A stretch of DNA of 64,000 nucleotides from contig NZ_CBDAQN010000003.1 of the NCBI RefSeq assembly GCF_965199065.1, forward strand, positions 372,001-436,000, written 5' to 3'. The notes under the pieces are model-generated. The model was not told the DNA's origin, did no database searches, and saw nothing but the letters and a program-made list of their open reading frames with translations. Of the stretch, positions 47,118 through 56,537 are shown in pieces. The DNA comes from Acidisoma sp965199065. Lineage in GTDB: Bacteria > Pseudomonadota > Alphaproteobacteria > Acetobacterales > Acetobacteraceae. Each line of letters begins with the position of its first letter. Within the stretch, counting starts at the first letter, position 1. The position numbers and the translations under genes are program-made.

Positions 47118-48422
47118 ATGGCCAGAACAAAAAACATCATTTCCGGATGGCTGCTCAAGACGGCCGCAGCCGCGCTGCTCCTTGGCATGGCAACGCCGCC
47201 TGTCTGGGCAGATACGACGCTCAAGGTCGTCGAGGTGATCCCGAGCCCGGCCCGCACTGCGCTGCTGCAGCAGGAGTTCGCAACCTTCGAGGCGAGCCAT
47301 CCCGGCATCAAGGTGCAGCTCACCTCGCTGCCCTGGGGTGAGGCTTTCGAGAAGTTCCTCAACATGGTCCAGGCCGGCGACACGCCGGACGTCGTGGAGA
47401 TGCCGGATCGCTGGCTCGGCCTCTACGCGAATAACGCGCAGTTGGCCGATCTCGGCAGCTACCTCAGGAAGACGCCGGATCTCGCCAATCTGAGCGACCG
47501 CGCGCTGCAATTCGGGTCCGCCGTGCGCGGCACCTTGTATGAAATTCCCTACGGCTTCTATGTGCGCGGTCTGTTCTGGAACCGGACGCTGTTCGCGAAA
47601 GCAGGGTTGACGGCGCCACCAGCGACGCTGGATGAGTTCGTCGCAGACAGCAAGAAGATCTCCGCCCTCCCCGGTAAATATGGCTACTGCCTGCGCGGCG
47701 GCCCCGGCGGCTTTTCCGGCATCACCATGTTCATGAACACCATGGACGGCAAGCCCGGTTACTTTAAGGCGGACGGCAGCTCGACGCTCAGCGACCCGGG
47801 CGCGATCCAGGGCCTGCAGCTGCTGGAGACGATGTACAAGGATGGTTCGGCGCCCCCCGACAGCGTCAACTGGGGCTTCAACGAAATCGTCGCGGGCTTT
47901 GATTCCGGCACCTGCGCGATGCTCGACCAGGATCCCGATGCCCTCATCGGCATTGCCGGCAAGATGGACCCGAGCGCCTTTGCCGTGGCGCCCATTCCCG
48001 TGGGGCCGAGTGGTAAGGCCTTCCCGACGCTCGGCTATGGCGGGTGGGCGATCTTTGCCAACTCCGAGCACAAGGACGAAGCATGGAGCCTGCTTTCGTT
48101 CATGGTCTCGCCGGCAAACAACCTCTCCTGGTCGAAGGTCGTCGGCACGCTGCCGATCTACAAGAACGCGGAGCAGAACGCCTATTTCCAGACTGACAAG
48201 TTCAAGGGCTGGTTCACCGAGCTGAACGATCCGGCGAAGTATGATCTGGTGACGCCACCGACCTACCTCGAAGGCTTCGGCGATCTCTATGACAATATCT
48301 CGATCAAGACCTTCCAGCAGGTCTTGCTGGGACAACGCACGGCGAAAGACGTGGCCGATCAGTGGGCCGCCTATCTCGTGGCGCAGCTGAAGGCCTACAA
48401 GGCCAATAAAAACGCGGACTGA
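47118..48422 (+). CDS. Family 1 extracellular solute-binding protein of an ABC transporter
   Basis: 434 residues, start ATG 47118 behind a strong AGAGGAGGATC. The signal peptide MARTKNIISGWLLKTAAAAL is followed by PVWA before DTTLKVVEV. The type 2 fold is visible in FATFEASHPGIKVQLTSLPW, DVVEMPDRWLGLYA and GYGGWAIFANSEHKDEAWSL. The family binds sugars, glycerol phosphates or related compounds; the ligand is unknown here. Its two permeases follow within 10 bp. No ATPase gene lies in the cluster. Confidence 0.92.
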   Translation: MARTKNIISGWLLKTAAAALLLGMATPPVWADTTLKVVEVIPSPARTALLQQEFATFEASHPGIKVQLTSLPWGEAFEKFLNMVQAGDTPDVVEMPDRWLGLYANNAQLADLGSYLRKTPDLANLSDRALQFGSAVRGTLYEIPYGFYVRGLFWNRTLFAKAGLTAPPATLDEFVADSKKISALPGKYGYCLRGGPGGFSGITMFMNTMDGKPGYFKADGSSTLSDPGAIQGLQLLETMYKDGSAPPDSVNWGFNEIVAGFDSGTCAMLDQDPDALIGIAGKMDPSAFAVAPIPVGPSGKAFPTLGYGGWAIFANSEHKDEAWSLLSFMVSPANNLSWSKVVGTLPIYKNAEQNAYFQTDKFKGWFTELNDPAKYDLVTPPTYLEGFGDLYDNISIKTFQQVLLGQRTAKDVADQWAAYLVAQLKAYKANKNAD

Positions 48423-48428
48423 GCCACG

Positions 48429-49352
48429 ATGTCCGTCTCGCTCGCAGAACGTGGCGGCGTCTCCCGCCGCCCGACGGGCCGGTCCGTCGCTCGGATGGTG
48501 GAGCCGTGGCTCTACATAAGCCCTGCTCTCGTCATCCTCATCGTCGTCCTGCTCGTGCCGCTGATCGTCGGCATCGGCTACTCCTTCCGTCGCTTCACCG
48601 CCTTCCGCTCGGAGTATGTCGGGCTCGATCAGTATCGCACGATGCTGCACGACCCGGCCCTCGGCCAAGCCTTGTTCAACACGGTGTGGTGGACCGCCGG
48701 CAGCCTGTTCTTCCAGTTCGGGCTCGGGCTCTGCCTCGCCCTCATTCTAAACCGGGACTTCCGCGGCCGGCAGATCGTGCAGGCCATCGTCTTTCTGCCC
48801 TGGGCGGTGCCGAGCTTTCTCGCCGGCCTCACCTGGGCTTGGCTCTTCAACCCGGTGATCGGTCCTCTGCCGTTTTGGATGGCGGCGATCGGGCTTCAGG
48901 CCCAGCCCCGCGACATCCTGGCCAACCCCAGCACGGCGATGTGGGGACCGATCATCGCCAATGTGTGGTTTGGCGTGCCGTTCTTCGCCATCACGCTGCT
49001 GGCGGCTCTCAAATCCATCCCGACTGACCTCTACGAGGCTGCGGCGCTGGATGGCGCAGGCGTGTGGCAGAGGTTTACCCGCCTGACCATCCCGTTTCTG
49101 GCGCCCACCATCGCGATCACCATCATGCTGCGAACAATCTGGATCGCGACCTTCGCCGACCTCATCTTCGTCATGACTGGCGGCGGCCCAGCCGGATCGA
49201 CGAACACGATCGCCACCTACGTCTACGTCAGCGCTTTCCGCGCGATGGACAAGGGCTATGCCTCCGCCGTCGCCGTGCTGCTTCTGGTGCTGTTGATTGT
49301 CTACGCGCTGGTGTTGATCGGCATGCGCCGCCGCTTGCTGCCGCAAGGATAA
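48429..49352 (+). CDS. Sugar-type ABC transporter permease (MalF/UgpA-like)
   Basis: 307 residues with six predicted membrane helices. PWLYISPALVILIVVLLVPL at the start, FNTVWWTAGSLFFQFGLGLCL, and the EAA-type loop near residue 200 (YEAAALDGAGVWQRFTRLTIPFL) that docks the ATPase. It begins 7 bp after the binding-protein gene and ends 5 bp before the second permease. It pairs with the next gene to form the membrane channel. Confidence 0.93.
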   Translation: MSVSLAERGGVSRRPTGRSVARMVEPWLYISPALVILIVVLLVPLIVGIGYSFRRFTAFRSEYVGLDQYRTMLHDPALGQALFNTVWWTAGSLFFQFGLGLCLALILNRDFRGRQIVQAIVFLPWAVPSFLAGLTWAWLFNPVIGPLPFWMAAIGLQAQPRDILANPSTAMWGPIIANVWFGVPFFAITLLAALKSIPTDLYEAAALDGAGVWQRFTRLTIPFLAPTIAITIMLRTIWIATFADLIFVMTGGGPAGSTNTIATYVYVSAFRAMDKGYASAVAVLLLVLLIVYALVLIGMRRRLLPQG

Positions 49353-49357
49353 GCCGC

Positions 49358-50191
49358 TTGAAACGCCGCCGCCTGCTCAGCGACATCGGCCTCTACGCGG
49401 CAGTGCTCGCCTTCGTCGTGTTCGCGCTTTTCCCGATCTACTGGACATTGAAGATTTCGGTGACGCCGACGGACCTGCTGTATTCACAGGGGGTCACTGG
49501 CTGGCCCGCCCGCGCGACGCTCCAAAACTATTTCGGCGTGCTAGAAAGCACCGACTTCCCCCGCTACTTCCTCAACAGCACGCTGGTCTCGGCGTCGACC
49601 TCCCTCGCCGTGACCATCATCGCCTCCGCCGCCGGCTATGCCTTCTCGCGCTTCCGCTTTCGCGGCAAGCAGGTGGTTGCCTTCATGCTGCTCCTCACCC
49701 AGACCTTTCCGCTCGTGATGGTCATCCCGCCGATCTACCGCATCATGGGCAGCCTCCACCTCACAAACAGCCTGACGGGCCTCGTGATCATCTACGTTGC
49801 CTTCAACATTCCTTTCGCCACCTTTCTCATGCAGTCCTTCTGCGATGGGGTCCCCCGGGAGCTGGAGGAAGCTGCGCTCATCGATGGAGGCACCCGGCTG
49901 CAAGCCCTGACGCGCGTCATTCTGCCACTGACCCTGCCGGGGATGGCGGCCACCGTCGGCTTCGTCTTCACCGCCGCCTGGAGCGAACTGCTCTTCGCGC
50001 TCATGCTGATCGACGACGACAACGAGAAGACTTTTGCGGTCGGTCTCTTGACCTTTATCGGCAAGTTCGATGTCGACTGGGGGCAGATGATGGCGGCCTC
50101 GATGCTCGGCCTGATCCCGGCCTGTTTTTTCTTCGTGCTTCTGCAACGCTATCTCGTCGCTGGGCTGAGCGCCGGAGCCGTCAAAGGCTGA
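49358..50191 (+). CDS. Sugar-type ABC transporter permease (MalG/UgpE-like)
   Basis: 277 residues. The start is TTG 49358, since AAGGA is placed well and the frame upstream runs antisense-like through the preceding gene. Six helices; the EAA loop reads REVLEEAALIDGG-like (RELEEAALIDGGTRLQALTR). LLLTQTFPLVMVIPPIYRIMGSL and AFNIPFATFLMQSFCDGVP fit the MalG family. Together with the gene before it, it needs an ATPase encoded elsewhere (a shared UgpC/MsmK-like subunit is the usual solution). Confidence 0.92.
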   Translation: MKRRRLLSDIGLYAAVLAFVVFALFPIYWTLKISVTPTDLLYSQGVTGWPARATLQNYFGVLESTDFPRYFLNSTLVSASTSLAVTIIASAAGYAFSRFRFRGKQVVAFMLLLTQTFPLVMVIPPIYRIMGSLHLTNSLTGLVIIYVAFNIPFATFLMQSFCDGVPRELEEAALIDGGTRLQALTRVILPLTLPGMAATVGFVFTAAWSELLFALMLIDDDNEKTFAVGLLTFIGKFDVDWGQMMAASMLGLIPACFFFVLLQRYLVAGLSAGAVKG

Positions 50192-50338
50192 ACCGCAGTC
50201 ACTTCATTTCCGGTTCCGTCGTTTAAGCGTCCATCGCGTCCTCCAGGCGCGCATCGCCGTGATCGATGGGCGCCTCCGCGCCGGTCAGCTGAACGTCGCC
50301 GCCTGATCGCACTCAAAACTCGGTTTCACGCCCCTTGC

Positions 50339-50773
50339 TCATCTGCGCCGGGCGAGCCGGGAACGTAAAGCCGTGTAAGCGGGGGCGATGAGCGGGTAAT
50401 CATCCGGCAGCTGCCAACGCGATCGATACTGCTCGGGCGACAGTGCGTATTTGCGCCAAAGATACCGCTTCAGAGTTTTCAGATGCTGCCCGTCCTCAAG
50501 ACACACGATGTAGTCGTGCGTCACGGACTGGTCGATCGGAACGGCGGGGTTCGGCTTTGAAGGCCGGCCGGTGCGATCAGGCTCCAGCTCCGCGAGCGCC
50601 GCGAATACGCCTTTGATGAGCTGAGGAAGATCCTGCGCAGCGATCGGGTTGCGAGAGACAAAGCTGGCGACCACCCACGCGGTGAGCCCTGTCAGGTCAC
50701 GCGCGAGCACCTCTTCGACGCCCGCGCCGGGGCCGCTGTTGTCTTTATTCGGCGACGCGTGATGCGGTCGCAT
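50339..50773 (-). CDS. MucR/Ros-family regulator with altered zinc-site residues
   Basis: 144 residues. The C-terminal half shows the family pattern: VTHDYIVCLEDGQHLKTLKR, LSPEQYRSRWQLPDDYPLIA and PAYTALRSRLARR. In Ros/MucR the zinc ligands are Cys, Cys or Asp, and two His. Here Cys91 and Asp94 remain, but the positions usually His are Tyr104 and Lys108/Tyr109 (KRYLWRKY). It may bind DNA without zinc, as some Ros homologues do. It would be a global-type repressor acting through AT-rich sites. Isolated gene, minus strand, with a flanking GC-normal context. Confidence 0.85.
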   Translation of the reverse strand: MRPHHASPNKDNSGPGAGVEEVLARDLTGLTAWVVASFVSRNPIAAQDLPQLIKGVFAALAELEPDRTGRPSKPNPAVPIDQSVTHDYIVCLEDGQHLKTLKRYLWRKYALSPEQYRSRWQLPDDYPLIAPAYTALRSRLARRR

Positions 50774-51067
50774 TGTCCTCGTGCTGGTTGCCGCTGACTA
50801 CAGGACGTGCCGCGTGCTCAGTCAACAACCCTACGTCGTGAACAAGGCATCGCAATCACCCTGTTAGGGGAAGTCACCCGCGTGAGACGAGCAATCTGAT
50901 TAGCCGCGAAACGGCGTCGGCGATCGTGCGATTATACAAGGAGCACTAAAACTATACCAAACCAGAACCCAATCCTCACGAACACGATCGCAGCTTGCCG
51001 TAGGTTGCCCTTGTGATCGACCGCCGACGGCGGCGCTTCGGTATCTCGCCTCGGGAGTGCGTACCAC
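50774..51067. other. Divergent intergenic region between mucR-like and LuxR-type genes
   Basis: 294 bp holding the divergent promoters of the two regulators. I cannot place -35/-10 boxes with confidence. No repeats or hairpins stand out. Confidence 0.4.
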
Positions 51068-52693
51068 ATGATAACAGGCCGTGCCACAGCCGTGGCCTCC
51101 CGGTCAGCCGAGACGGGCACCGACCGCGCGGTTCCAGACTGGACGTGCGGCGACAGGTCAATCGTCAGAACGGTGTCGCTGGCCAAGGTGCTCGCCGTGA
51201 CCCAAAGCCGTCCCGCCCTCGGCCATGCAAGGAGCATAAGGCGAAGGATTGCCTGTGCCTGGGGCCGTCTTCTTGCTTTGGATGTTGAGGGTGCGATCGC
51301 CCTCGTCAGGCTTGCGGAGCTCGACCTGAGCGGGGTCGAGGCGCCGCTGTCGGCGGAGCTTAGGACTAGGATCACGATCATCCGCGCGGCGGCTGCGGCA
51401 TGGACTGATGATTTTGCAACTTCTCTTGCCTTCGCTCAACGCGCGTTGCCTGGGCGCGGTGCCGCGCCGGGGCCTTCTATCGCCGTCATCCTGTGCCGGC
51501 TGGCCCATTGGAAGCTTGGGCATCTCGGACCATTCTACGCAATGAAAGCGCACGCAACCGAAGTTGCGGGCCCGCGCGGAGCGGATCTTCTTGTGCTGGA
51601 TCGCAGCATCGAGGCCGCCTCCGAGTTGCAACGGCTGCGGCTTGGCGTCGCCGGCATCCTGGCATCGCAGGCGCTGAGCTTGACGAGGCGGGCGCGCCGC
51701 CGTCGGATCGCTGCGACGGATTTGTTTCCGGTGGTTCTGCAGGCTCAGCTTCACTATGAGCGCGGTGATTTGCCGGAGGCCGAGGATACATGCCGCAAAG
51801 CCCTGTCGGTGCTCAAGGCAACCGGCCCGGCCGAAGCAGCCATCCGCCTGTTCATTCTGCTGGCCAAGGTGGAGGCCCACCGCCTGCACACGGATTACGC
51901 CCTGCTGATCTTGCGAGAGGGGGAAGCGCTGGGCCGGAGCCGGGGCTGGGAACGGCTCGTCGCCGCATGCGTGCAGGAGTGCGTCGAGGTTCTGGTGCAT
52001 TGCGGACGTATCGACGAAGCCCAGGACTGTCTCGCGCGCACAGTCGCTTGGCTGGCGCCTGACACGGTCAGCCGTCCGGCACGGCCAGCGGTGCATATGC
52101 ACCTTCATCTGGCAGGCGCCCGCATCGCCCTCGCCACCGCACCATCGGCCGGCATTGTTCTAAACCTGAGGCTGCTGCACCATGAAGCTGCTGCCGGGGG
52201 CGACCTTTATCTTGCCCTCCGGCTCGCGATTCGCGTGGCGGAGGCGCTGGAGGCCACCGGAGAGACAGCCGAAGCTTCGGAAACACTCGCACGATGCCTC
52301 GATCTGGGAGCCAGCGCCGGCCTCTACCAATCCTTCATTGATGGAGGCCCTGTTATCGGACGGCTGCTAGCTCGCTTTCTCGACCAATCTGGTGAAGGAG
52401 AGGAGGATCGGCAGCACCTGAGACTTTATGTCGAAAGCATCCTTAGCGGCTGGCGGTCAGTTGATGGCGAGCGCCGCCTGGTGAAGTCCCTGAAATCGAG
52501 CGGGTGCCTCAGCCCCCGGGAATGCACGATTCTTCGCTTGTACAGGCGTGGCGAATCAACCAAGGGAGTAGCGAGACAGCTGACGATCTCGCCGGAAACG
52601 GTCAAGTCGCATGCCAAGCACATCTTTGTTAAGCTGAGCGCGCAATCGCGGACTGAAGCGGTCCAGAAGGCTGAGCATCTCGGCCTCATCTGA
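51068..52693 (+). CDS. LuxR-type regulator with TPR-like middle region (MalT-related, lacking ATPase)
   Basis: 541 residues. The C-terminus is a LuxR helix-turn-helix (CLSPRECTILRLYRRGESTKGV, ISPETVKSHAKHIFVKLSAQ). The middle (about 65-440) is a helical array resembling the superhelical TPR part of MalT-type LAL regulators (AWGRLLALDVEGAIALVRLA, RGDLPEAEDTCRKALSVL). The usual N-terminal nucleotide-binding domain with Walker A is absent, and the region upstream is non-coding. So it is either a short form or a truncated one. The next gene starts 27 bp later and carries a separate AAA ATPase; the two are probably cotranscribed. Confidence 0.82.
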   Translation: MITGRATAVASRSAETGTDRAVPDWTCGDRSIVRTVSLAKVLAVTQSRPALGHARSIRRRIACAWGRLLALDVEGAIALVRLAELDLSGVEAPLSAELRTRITIIRAAAAAWTDDFATSLAFAQRALPGRGAAPGPSIAVILCRLAHWKLGHLGPFYAMKAHATEVAGPRGADLLVLDRSIEAASELQRLRLGVAGILASQALSLTRRARRRRIAATDLFPVVLQAQLHYERGDLPEAEDTCRKALSVLKATGPAEAAIRLFILLAKVEAHRLHTDYALLILREGEALGRSRGWERLVAACVQECVEVLVHCGRIDEAQDCLARTVAWLAPDTVSRPARPAVHMHLHLAGARIALATAPSAGIVLNLRLLHHEAAAGGDLYLALRLAIRVAEALEATGETAEASETLARCLDLGASAGLYQSFIDGGPVIGRLLARFLDQSGEGEEDRQHLRLYVESILSGWRSVDGERRLVKSLKSSGCLSPRECTILRLYRRGESTKGVARQLTISPETVKSHAKHIFVKLSAQSRTEAVQKAEHLGLI

Positions 52694-52719
52694 GCCAGAA
52701 AGCTGAATACTGAGGATCG

Positions 52720-55700
52720 ATGATCGAGTTCCCGCCGTTCAGGATCGACACGCCTAATCAATGCGTATGGCGGTCGACGCCCGGAGAGCCCGATCACCCG
52801 GTCCCACTAACACCGAAGGCCTTCTCGGTCCTGCGCTACCTCGCCGAGCACCGCAGCCGCATCGTTTCCCATGAGGAGCTGCTGGACGCGCTCTGGCCCG
52901 AGGTGCATGTGCAACCGGAGGTCATCAAGGGCCACATCCTCGCCATCCGGACGGCGCTTGGCGACACGGCGCGCGATCCACGCTACATCCGGACGATCCG
53001 CAGCCGCGGCTACAAGTTCATCGCGGCGCCACGCCGTGGCGAGGCAGATGCAGCCGCCCGTGGCGCTGGCGATGGAGGCCGCGTCATTTACGGTCGCGAA
53101 CAGCCGCTCGCCGACCTCCGCCACCTGCTTGAGTTGGCAACCGCCCGCACGCCCCAGCTCGTCTTCATGCCCGGCGAAGCGGGCATCGGGAAGTCTGCCC
53201 TGCTTGACCTGTTTGCCAACACGGTCGCGGCGCGCCCCGGGGTTCTGGTCGCGATTGGCCGGTGCATTGAAGGCTACGGCGGGATCGAACCTCACTACCC
53301 GCTTCTCGAGGCTCTGAACCGACTGCTGCGCGGCGTCGACGGCGAGGTCGTCCTGGAAGCGCTTTTGACCATTGCCCCGACATGGGCCGCCCAACTGCCG
53401 GGCGTGCCTTCAGCCGCAGGAAGGGCCGTGCCACCGCCGGTCGGCGTCACTTCAACCGCGAGCCGTATGGTTCGTGAATTTGCCGACTTGGTCGAGAACA
53501 TCTCCAAGCGCCGACCAATAGTTCTGATGGTGGAGGATGCGCACTGGTCGGACCATTCGACGATCGACGTGCTGTCAGCTCTCGCCCGGCGGCGCAGCAA
53601 TGGGCGCTTCCTTGTCATCGCCACCTACCGTCCTGCTGATGCCGCAAGTCAGGATCACCCGGTGCGCCGTCTGCACCATGAGCTTCTGCTTCAGGGTCTC
53701 TGTCGTGAGCTCGTTCTGGCGCCCATTGGCCGGGACATCGTGGCCGAGATCCTTGGCGCAAGGGAGAGCGATGTCGGCGCATTGCAGTTGGCGAGGGCTC
53801 TCGTTAACCAGTCGGGCGGCAATCCACTTTTCCTTTTCACGATCCTGGACAATCTTGCCGAGCGGAAGCTGATCACCCACAGCGCCGAAGGCTGGAGCCT
53901 AAGCGTTCCGATCGATGACATCCGGTTGGAAATTCCGTCCAGCCTCGCCCAGGTAATCTGGGCGCGGGCGATGCAGCTCGACCCGTCGCAGCGGCGCGCG
54001 CTGGAAGCGGCGAGTGTGGCAGGCGTCGACTTCAACGCGATGATGACCGCGCGCGCGAGCGAGATGGACGTGGTCGCCTTCGAGGATGTCAGCGAGTCCC
54101 TCGTCCAGGAAGAGCGCTTCGTCGAGAGACGGACGCCCCTCACCTTGCCCGACGGGACCGAGACAGCGACCTACGCGTTCAAACATTCGCTCTACCGCGA
54201 CGAGTTCTACGCGCGCCAGGGCCCGTTGCGGCGGCGAAAGCTCCACCTCGCCATCGCGGATGATCTGGAAACGCTCTACCCTGTGCCACTGAGAGGGCAG
54301 GTCGCCTTTCGTCTGGCGCAGCATCTCGCCGGCGCAGGAGAGTGGGTGCGGGCGCTCGATTGTCTGCGCGAAGGGCTGCAGACGGCTAAGCGTCGGTCGG
54401 CCTACCGCGACGCCCTGGTGATCTTCGACCTGGGCTGCACGTTTGCCCGCAACCTGCCGCAGAACGAGCGGATGGCGGCCGAGATGGAGTTCCTGGAAGG
54501 CCGCGCTGCGCTCTATGCTTCGATGCGTGACGAGCGGGCGGCACAGGCTTATCGCGATCTCGCAACGATGGCGCAGGCGGGAAACCTCGTGGATGTCGAA
54601 GTGCGCGCGCTGATCGGGCTGGCCCAGGCAATCGGCTGGACCGACGCGCAAGCGAGCGTCGCCCTTTTTGAGGATGCCTTGCGCAGGAGCGCGAGGCAGA
54701 CGGCCGGGCAGCCCCGCGCGCGAACCGTCTTAAGCTGCTATCTCGGGTTCATCATGGTTATGGGCTGGTCGGACGAACGTGCCGCGCATTGTGAGACGGC
54801 GCTCGAGCGTCTGCAGGCGGGTCCCGATGCACTGATCGCCGCATGGGCCGGCATCCAGGCGAGCCAGCTGCAGGTGCTGTCCGGCCGCTACCAGCAGGCG
54901 CATGCGACGGTTCAGGACAACATCGGGATCGTCATCGCCAACATGATCACCCGGTCTGAGACGAACGTTCCCGCTCTGCTGCTGATCGCGCGCCTGATCT
55001 CGCCCTGGGCACTCCTCTTCTCCGGCCAGTTCGCCCGATGCGCGGAAGAACTCGATGCCTCCATCGCGCTGCTGCGCGATAACGGCAATGGCTACGGCAG
55101 CCGAACCTTGCTGCTCTTCAGGGCGTGGCTCCGCATAACGCTGGGCGACTTCCAGGCGGCGCTGCAGGACTGCGAGACGGCTGAGAGGGCCTCCGACACG
55201 GACTACATGCACGAGCCTCCCAGGCTCGTGACGCGGGAGGGAAGGCTACATCGAATTCTCTCGGGGATGGCGGAGATGGGCCTCGGTCACGAGCGCCAGG
55301 CTCTAATGCATTACGCAGCCGTCCAGGACGCCATGGCGCGCAGCCGCCATCAACTAGACTGGTACTGGCAGCTGTTGCTGGACCACGCCATGGTGGACCT
55401 CTTTCTGCACCAGGGCGACGCACAACGCTCGCGAACGCAGGCCGATCGTTTCGTAGAGGCAGCACAGCAGTCGCGGGAGCCGACGTTCAGACGGCTTGCC
55501 TTCGTCGCACTTGCACGCTCGCAACTTTTGCAACAGGCGCCCATCGACGCGCTGGCATCCATCGAACAAGCGGAGGCTGTGGCGCCCGGCTCGGAGACGC
55601 CGCTTGCGACATGGCGCTTGCATGCGACGGCTGCGGCTGTCCATCGGGCGCTCTGCAATGAGGCCGAAGGAGAGGCGCGAGCGGAGATGAGCCTGCATGC

Positions 55701-55827
55701 GCGCCTAGCCTTGCTGGATACCTTCGAAGACAGCGATCCGCGGCGTGAGGCGCTTGCCCGGACGATGCGTCTGGCGGTGGGTGACACGACAGCTGGAGCG
55801 GAAGCGACTAAATCCCCTCGATCGTGA
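52720..55827 (+). CDS. Winged-helix regulator fused to AAA ATPase and TPR-like domain
   Basis: 1035 residues. Residues 1-105 are an OmpR/CadC-type winged helix (LTPKAFSVLRYLAEHRSRIV, IRTALGDTARDPRYIRTIRSRGYKF). A STAND/AAA ATPase follows: Walker A GEAGIGKS at 152-159, Walker B VLMVEDAHWSDHST near 275, and the sensor region FLVIATYRPAD. The C-terminal half (about 450-1020) is a helical repeat region of TPR type. Such proteins are one-component regulators that couple ligand binding to nucleotide-driven oligomerization. It follows the LuxR-type gene by 27 bp and precedes the efflux operon, which it may control. Confidence 0.9.
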   Translation: MIEFPPFRIDTPNQCVWRSTPGEPDHPVPLTPKAFSVLRYLAEHRSRIVSHEELLDALWPEVHVQPEVIKGHILAIRTALGDTARDPRYIRTIRSRGYKFIAAPRRGEADAAARGAGDGGRVIYGREQPLADLRHLLELATARTPQLVFMPGEAGIGKSALLDLFANTVAARPGVLVAIGRCIEGYGGIEPHYPLLEALNRLLRGVDGEVVLEALLTIAPTWAAQLPGVPSAAGRAVPPPVGVTSTASRMVREFADLVENISKRRPIVLMVEDAHWSDHSTIDVLSALARRRSNGRFLVIATYRPADAASQDHPVRRLHHELLLQGLCRELVLAPIGRDIVAEILGARESDVGALQLARALVNQSGGNPLFLFTILDNLAERKLITHSAEGWSLSVPIDDIRLEIPSSLAQVIWARAMQLDPSQRRALEAASVAGVDFNAMMTARASEMDVVAFEDVSESLVQEERFVERRTPLTLPDGTETATYAFKHSLYRDEFYARQGPLRRRKLHLAIADDLETLYPVPLRGQVAFRLAQHLAGAGEWVRALDCLREGLQTAKRRSAYRDALVIFDLGCTFARNLPQNERMAAEMEFLEGRAALYASMRDERAAQAYRDLATMAQAGNLVDVEVRALIGLAQAIGWTDAQASVALFEDALRRSARQTAGQPRARTVLSCYLGFIMVMGWSDERAAHCETALERLQAGPDALIAAWAGIQASQLQVLSGRYQQAHATVQDNIGIVIANMITRSETNVPALLLIARLISPWALLFSGQFARCAEELDASIALLRDNGNGYGSRTLLLFRAWLRITLGDFQAALQDCETAERASDTDYMHEPPRLVTREGRLHRILSGMAEMGLGHERQALMHYAAVQDAMARSRHQLDWYWQLLLDHAMVDLFLHQGDAQRSRTQADRFVEAAQQSREPTFRRLAFVALARSQLLQQAPIDALASIEQAEAVAPGSETPLATWRLHATAAAVHRALCNEAEGEARAEMSLHARLALLDTFEDSDPRREALARTMRLAVGDTTAGAEATKSPRS

Positions 55828-56288
55828 CCGTCACCCCCCCACCTGGGGGATTGGGCCGAGACCCGCCCGATGCTGAAATCAGCCTGAGGCCGGGCGCGCG
55901 CGCCATTGCCCGGCGTGGACCCTCGAGCCTGAGCCCCGTCTCCGAACATCACGGTCACGCTGGGACCGTATCATTCCGCCTATGGCTTTATTGAAAGCTG
56001 CTTTGATTTGCAAGACTTCACCCGATGACGAAGCCTGCCGTCCGGCACTCCACGCCGATTTTGATACAACAACGTTCTCTTCGCGCTCTGGTGCGCTCTC
56101 GCTCTTGCGTGGGCTCGTTATCAACCTTCTGCGGTGCAGCCTTGTCCCGGCTTGTTGTTCTCGGTGCAGTTCTCGTGCGGCTTCACGATCTTGCGCCGCG
56201 GGAGGCAGCCCACTCCCTCGATGACTGCGGCAGCTTGGCCAGACGGGCGGCCCGTCCGAAGGCCGCTCCAGCCCGGATAGCCTCGGCG
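55828..56288. other. Intergenic region upstream of the efflux operon
   Basis: 461 bp. It opens with a C7-ACCT-G5 hairpin (about 55836-55853) just after the regulator stop that could act as a weak terminator. The remainder probably holds the promoter of the efflux operon. A long frame runs into the YtcA gene (from 56025) but its upstream part lacks family features. Confidence 0.45.
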
Positions 56289-56537
56289 ATGGTCGCAGAC
56301 CTGGCGCTTGTCGGGGGGCTCTCCGCCTGCAGCACGGCACCCGCCCAGGATATACTCGGGTCGTTCTTTCCCGCCTGGATGCTCTGCGCGGTGATCGGCA
56401 TCGCTGCCGCCGTCATCCTCCGGCTCGTCCTCGGCGCCGTCGGGCTCGCAGCCTTCGTGCCGCTGCCGGCACTCACTTTCATCGCAGTCGCGATCGCTAT
56501 GACCCTGCTCATCTGGCTGATCTGGTTTGGGCACTGA
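56289..56537 (+). CDS. ytcA: YtcA-family lipoprotein
   Basis: 82 residues from ATG 56289. A short signal ends in lipobox GLSAC (Cys14); SAC-STAPAQDILGSFFPAWM is the family's conserved start of the mature part. Two membrane helices follow (LCAVIGIAAAVILRLVLGAV and FIAVAIAMTLLIWLIWFG). YtcA is encoded upstream of mdtNOP in E. coli as well. Role unknown, possibly an accessory of the pump. The stop codon overlaps the next gene's TTG start region by 11 bp. Confidence 0.8.
   Translation: MVADLALVGGLSACSTAPAQDILGSFFPAWMLCAVIGIAAAVILRLVLGAVGLAAFVPLPALTFIAVAIAMTLLIWLIWFGH

Noticed and set aside
56025..56288. Longer start for the YtcA-family gene (170 residues)
   Set aside because: The extra 88 residues are basic, lack any family feature and would bury the lipobox deep inside the protein.
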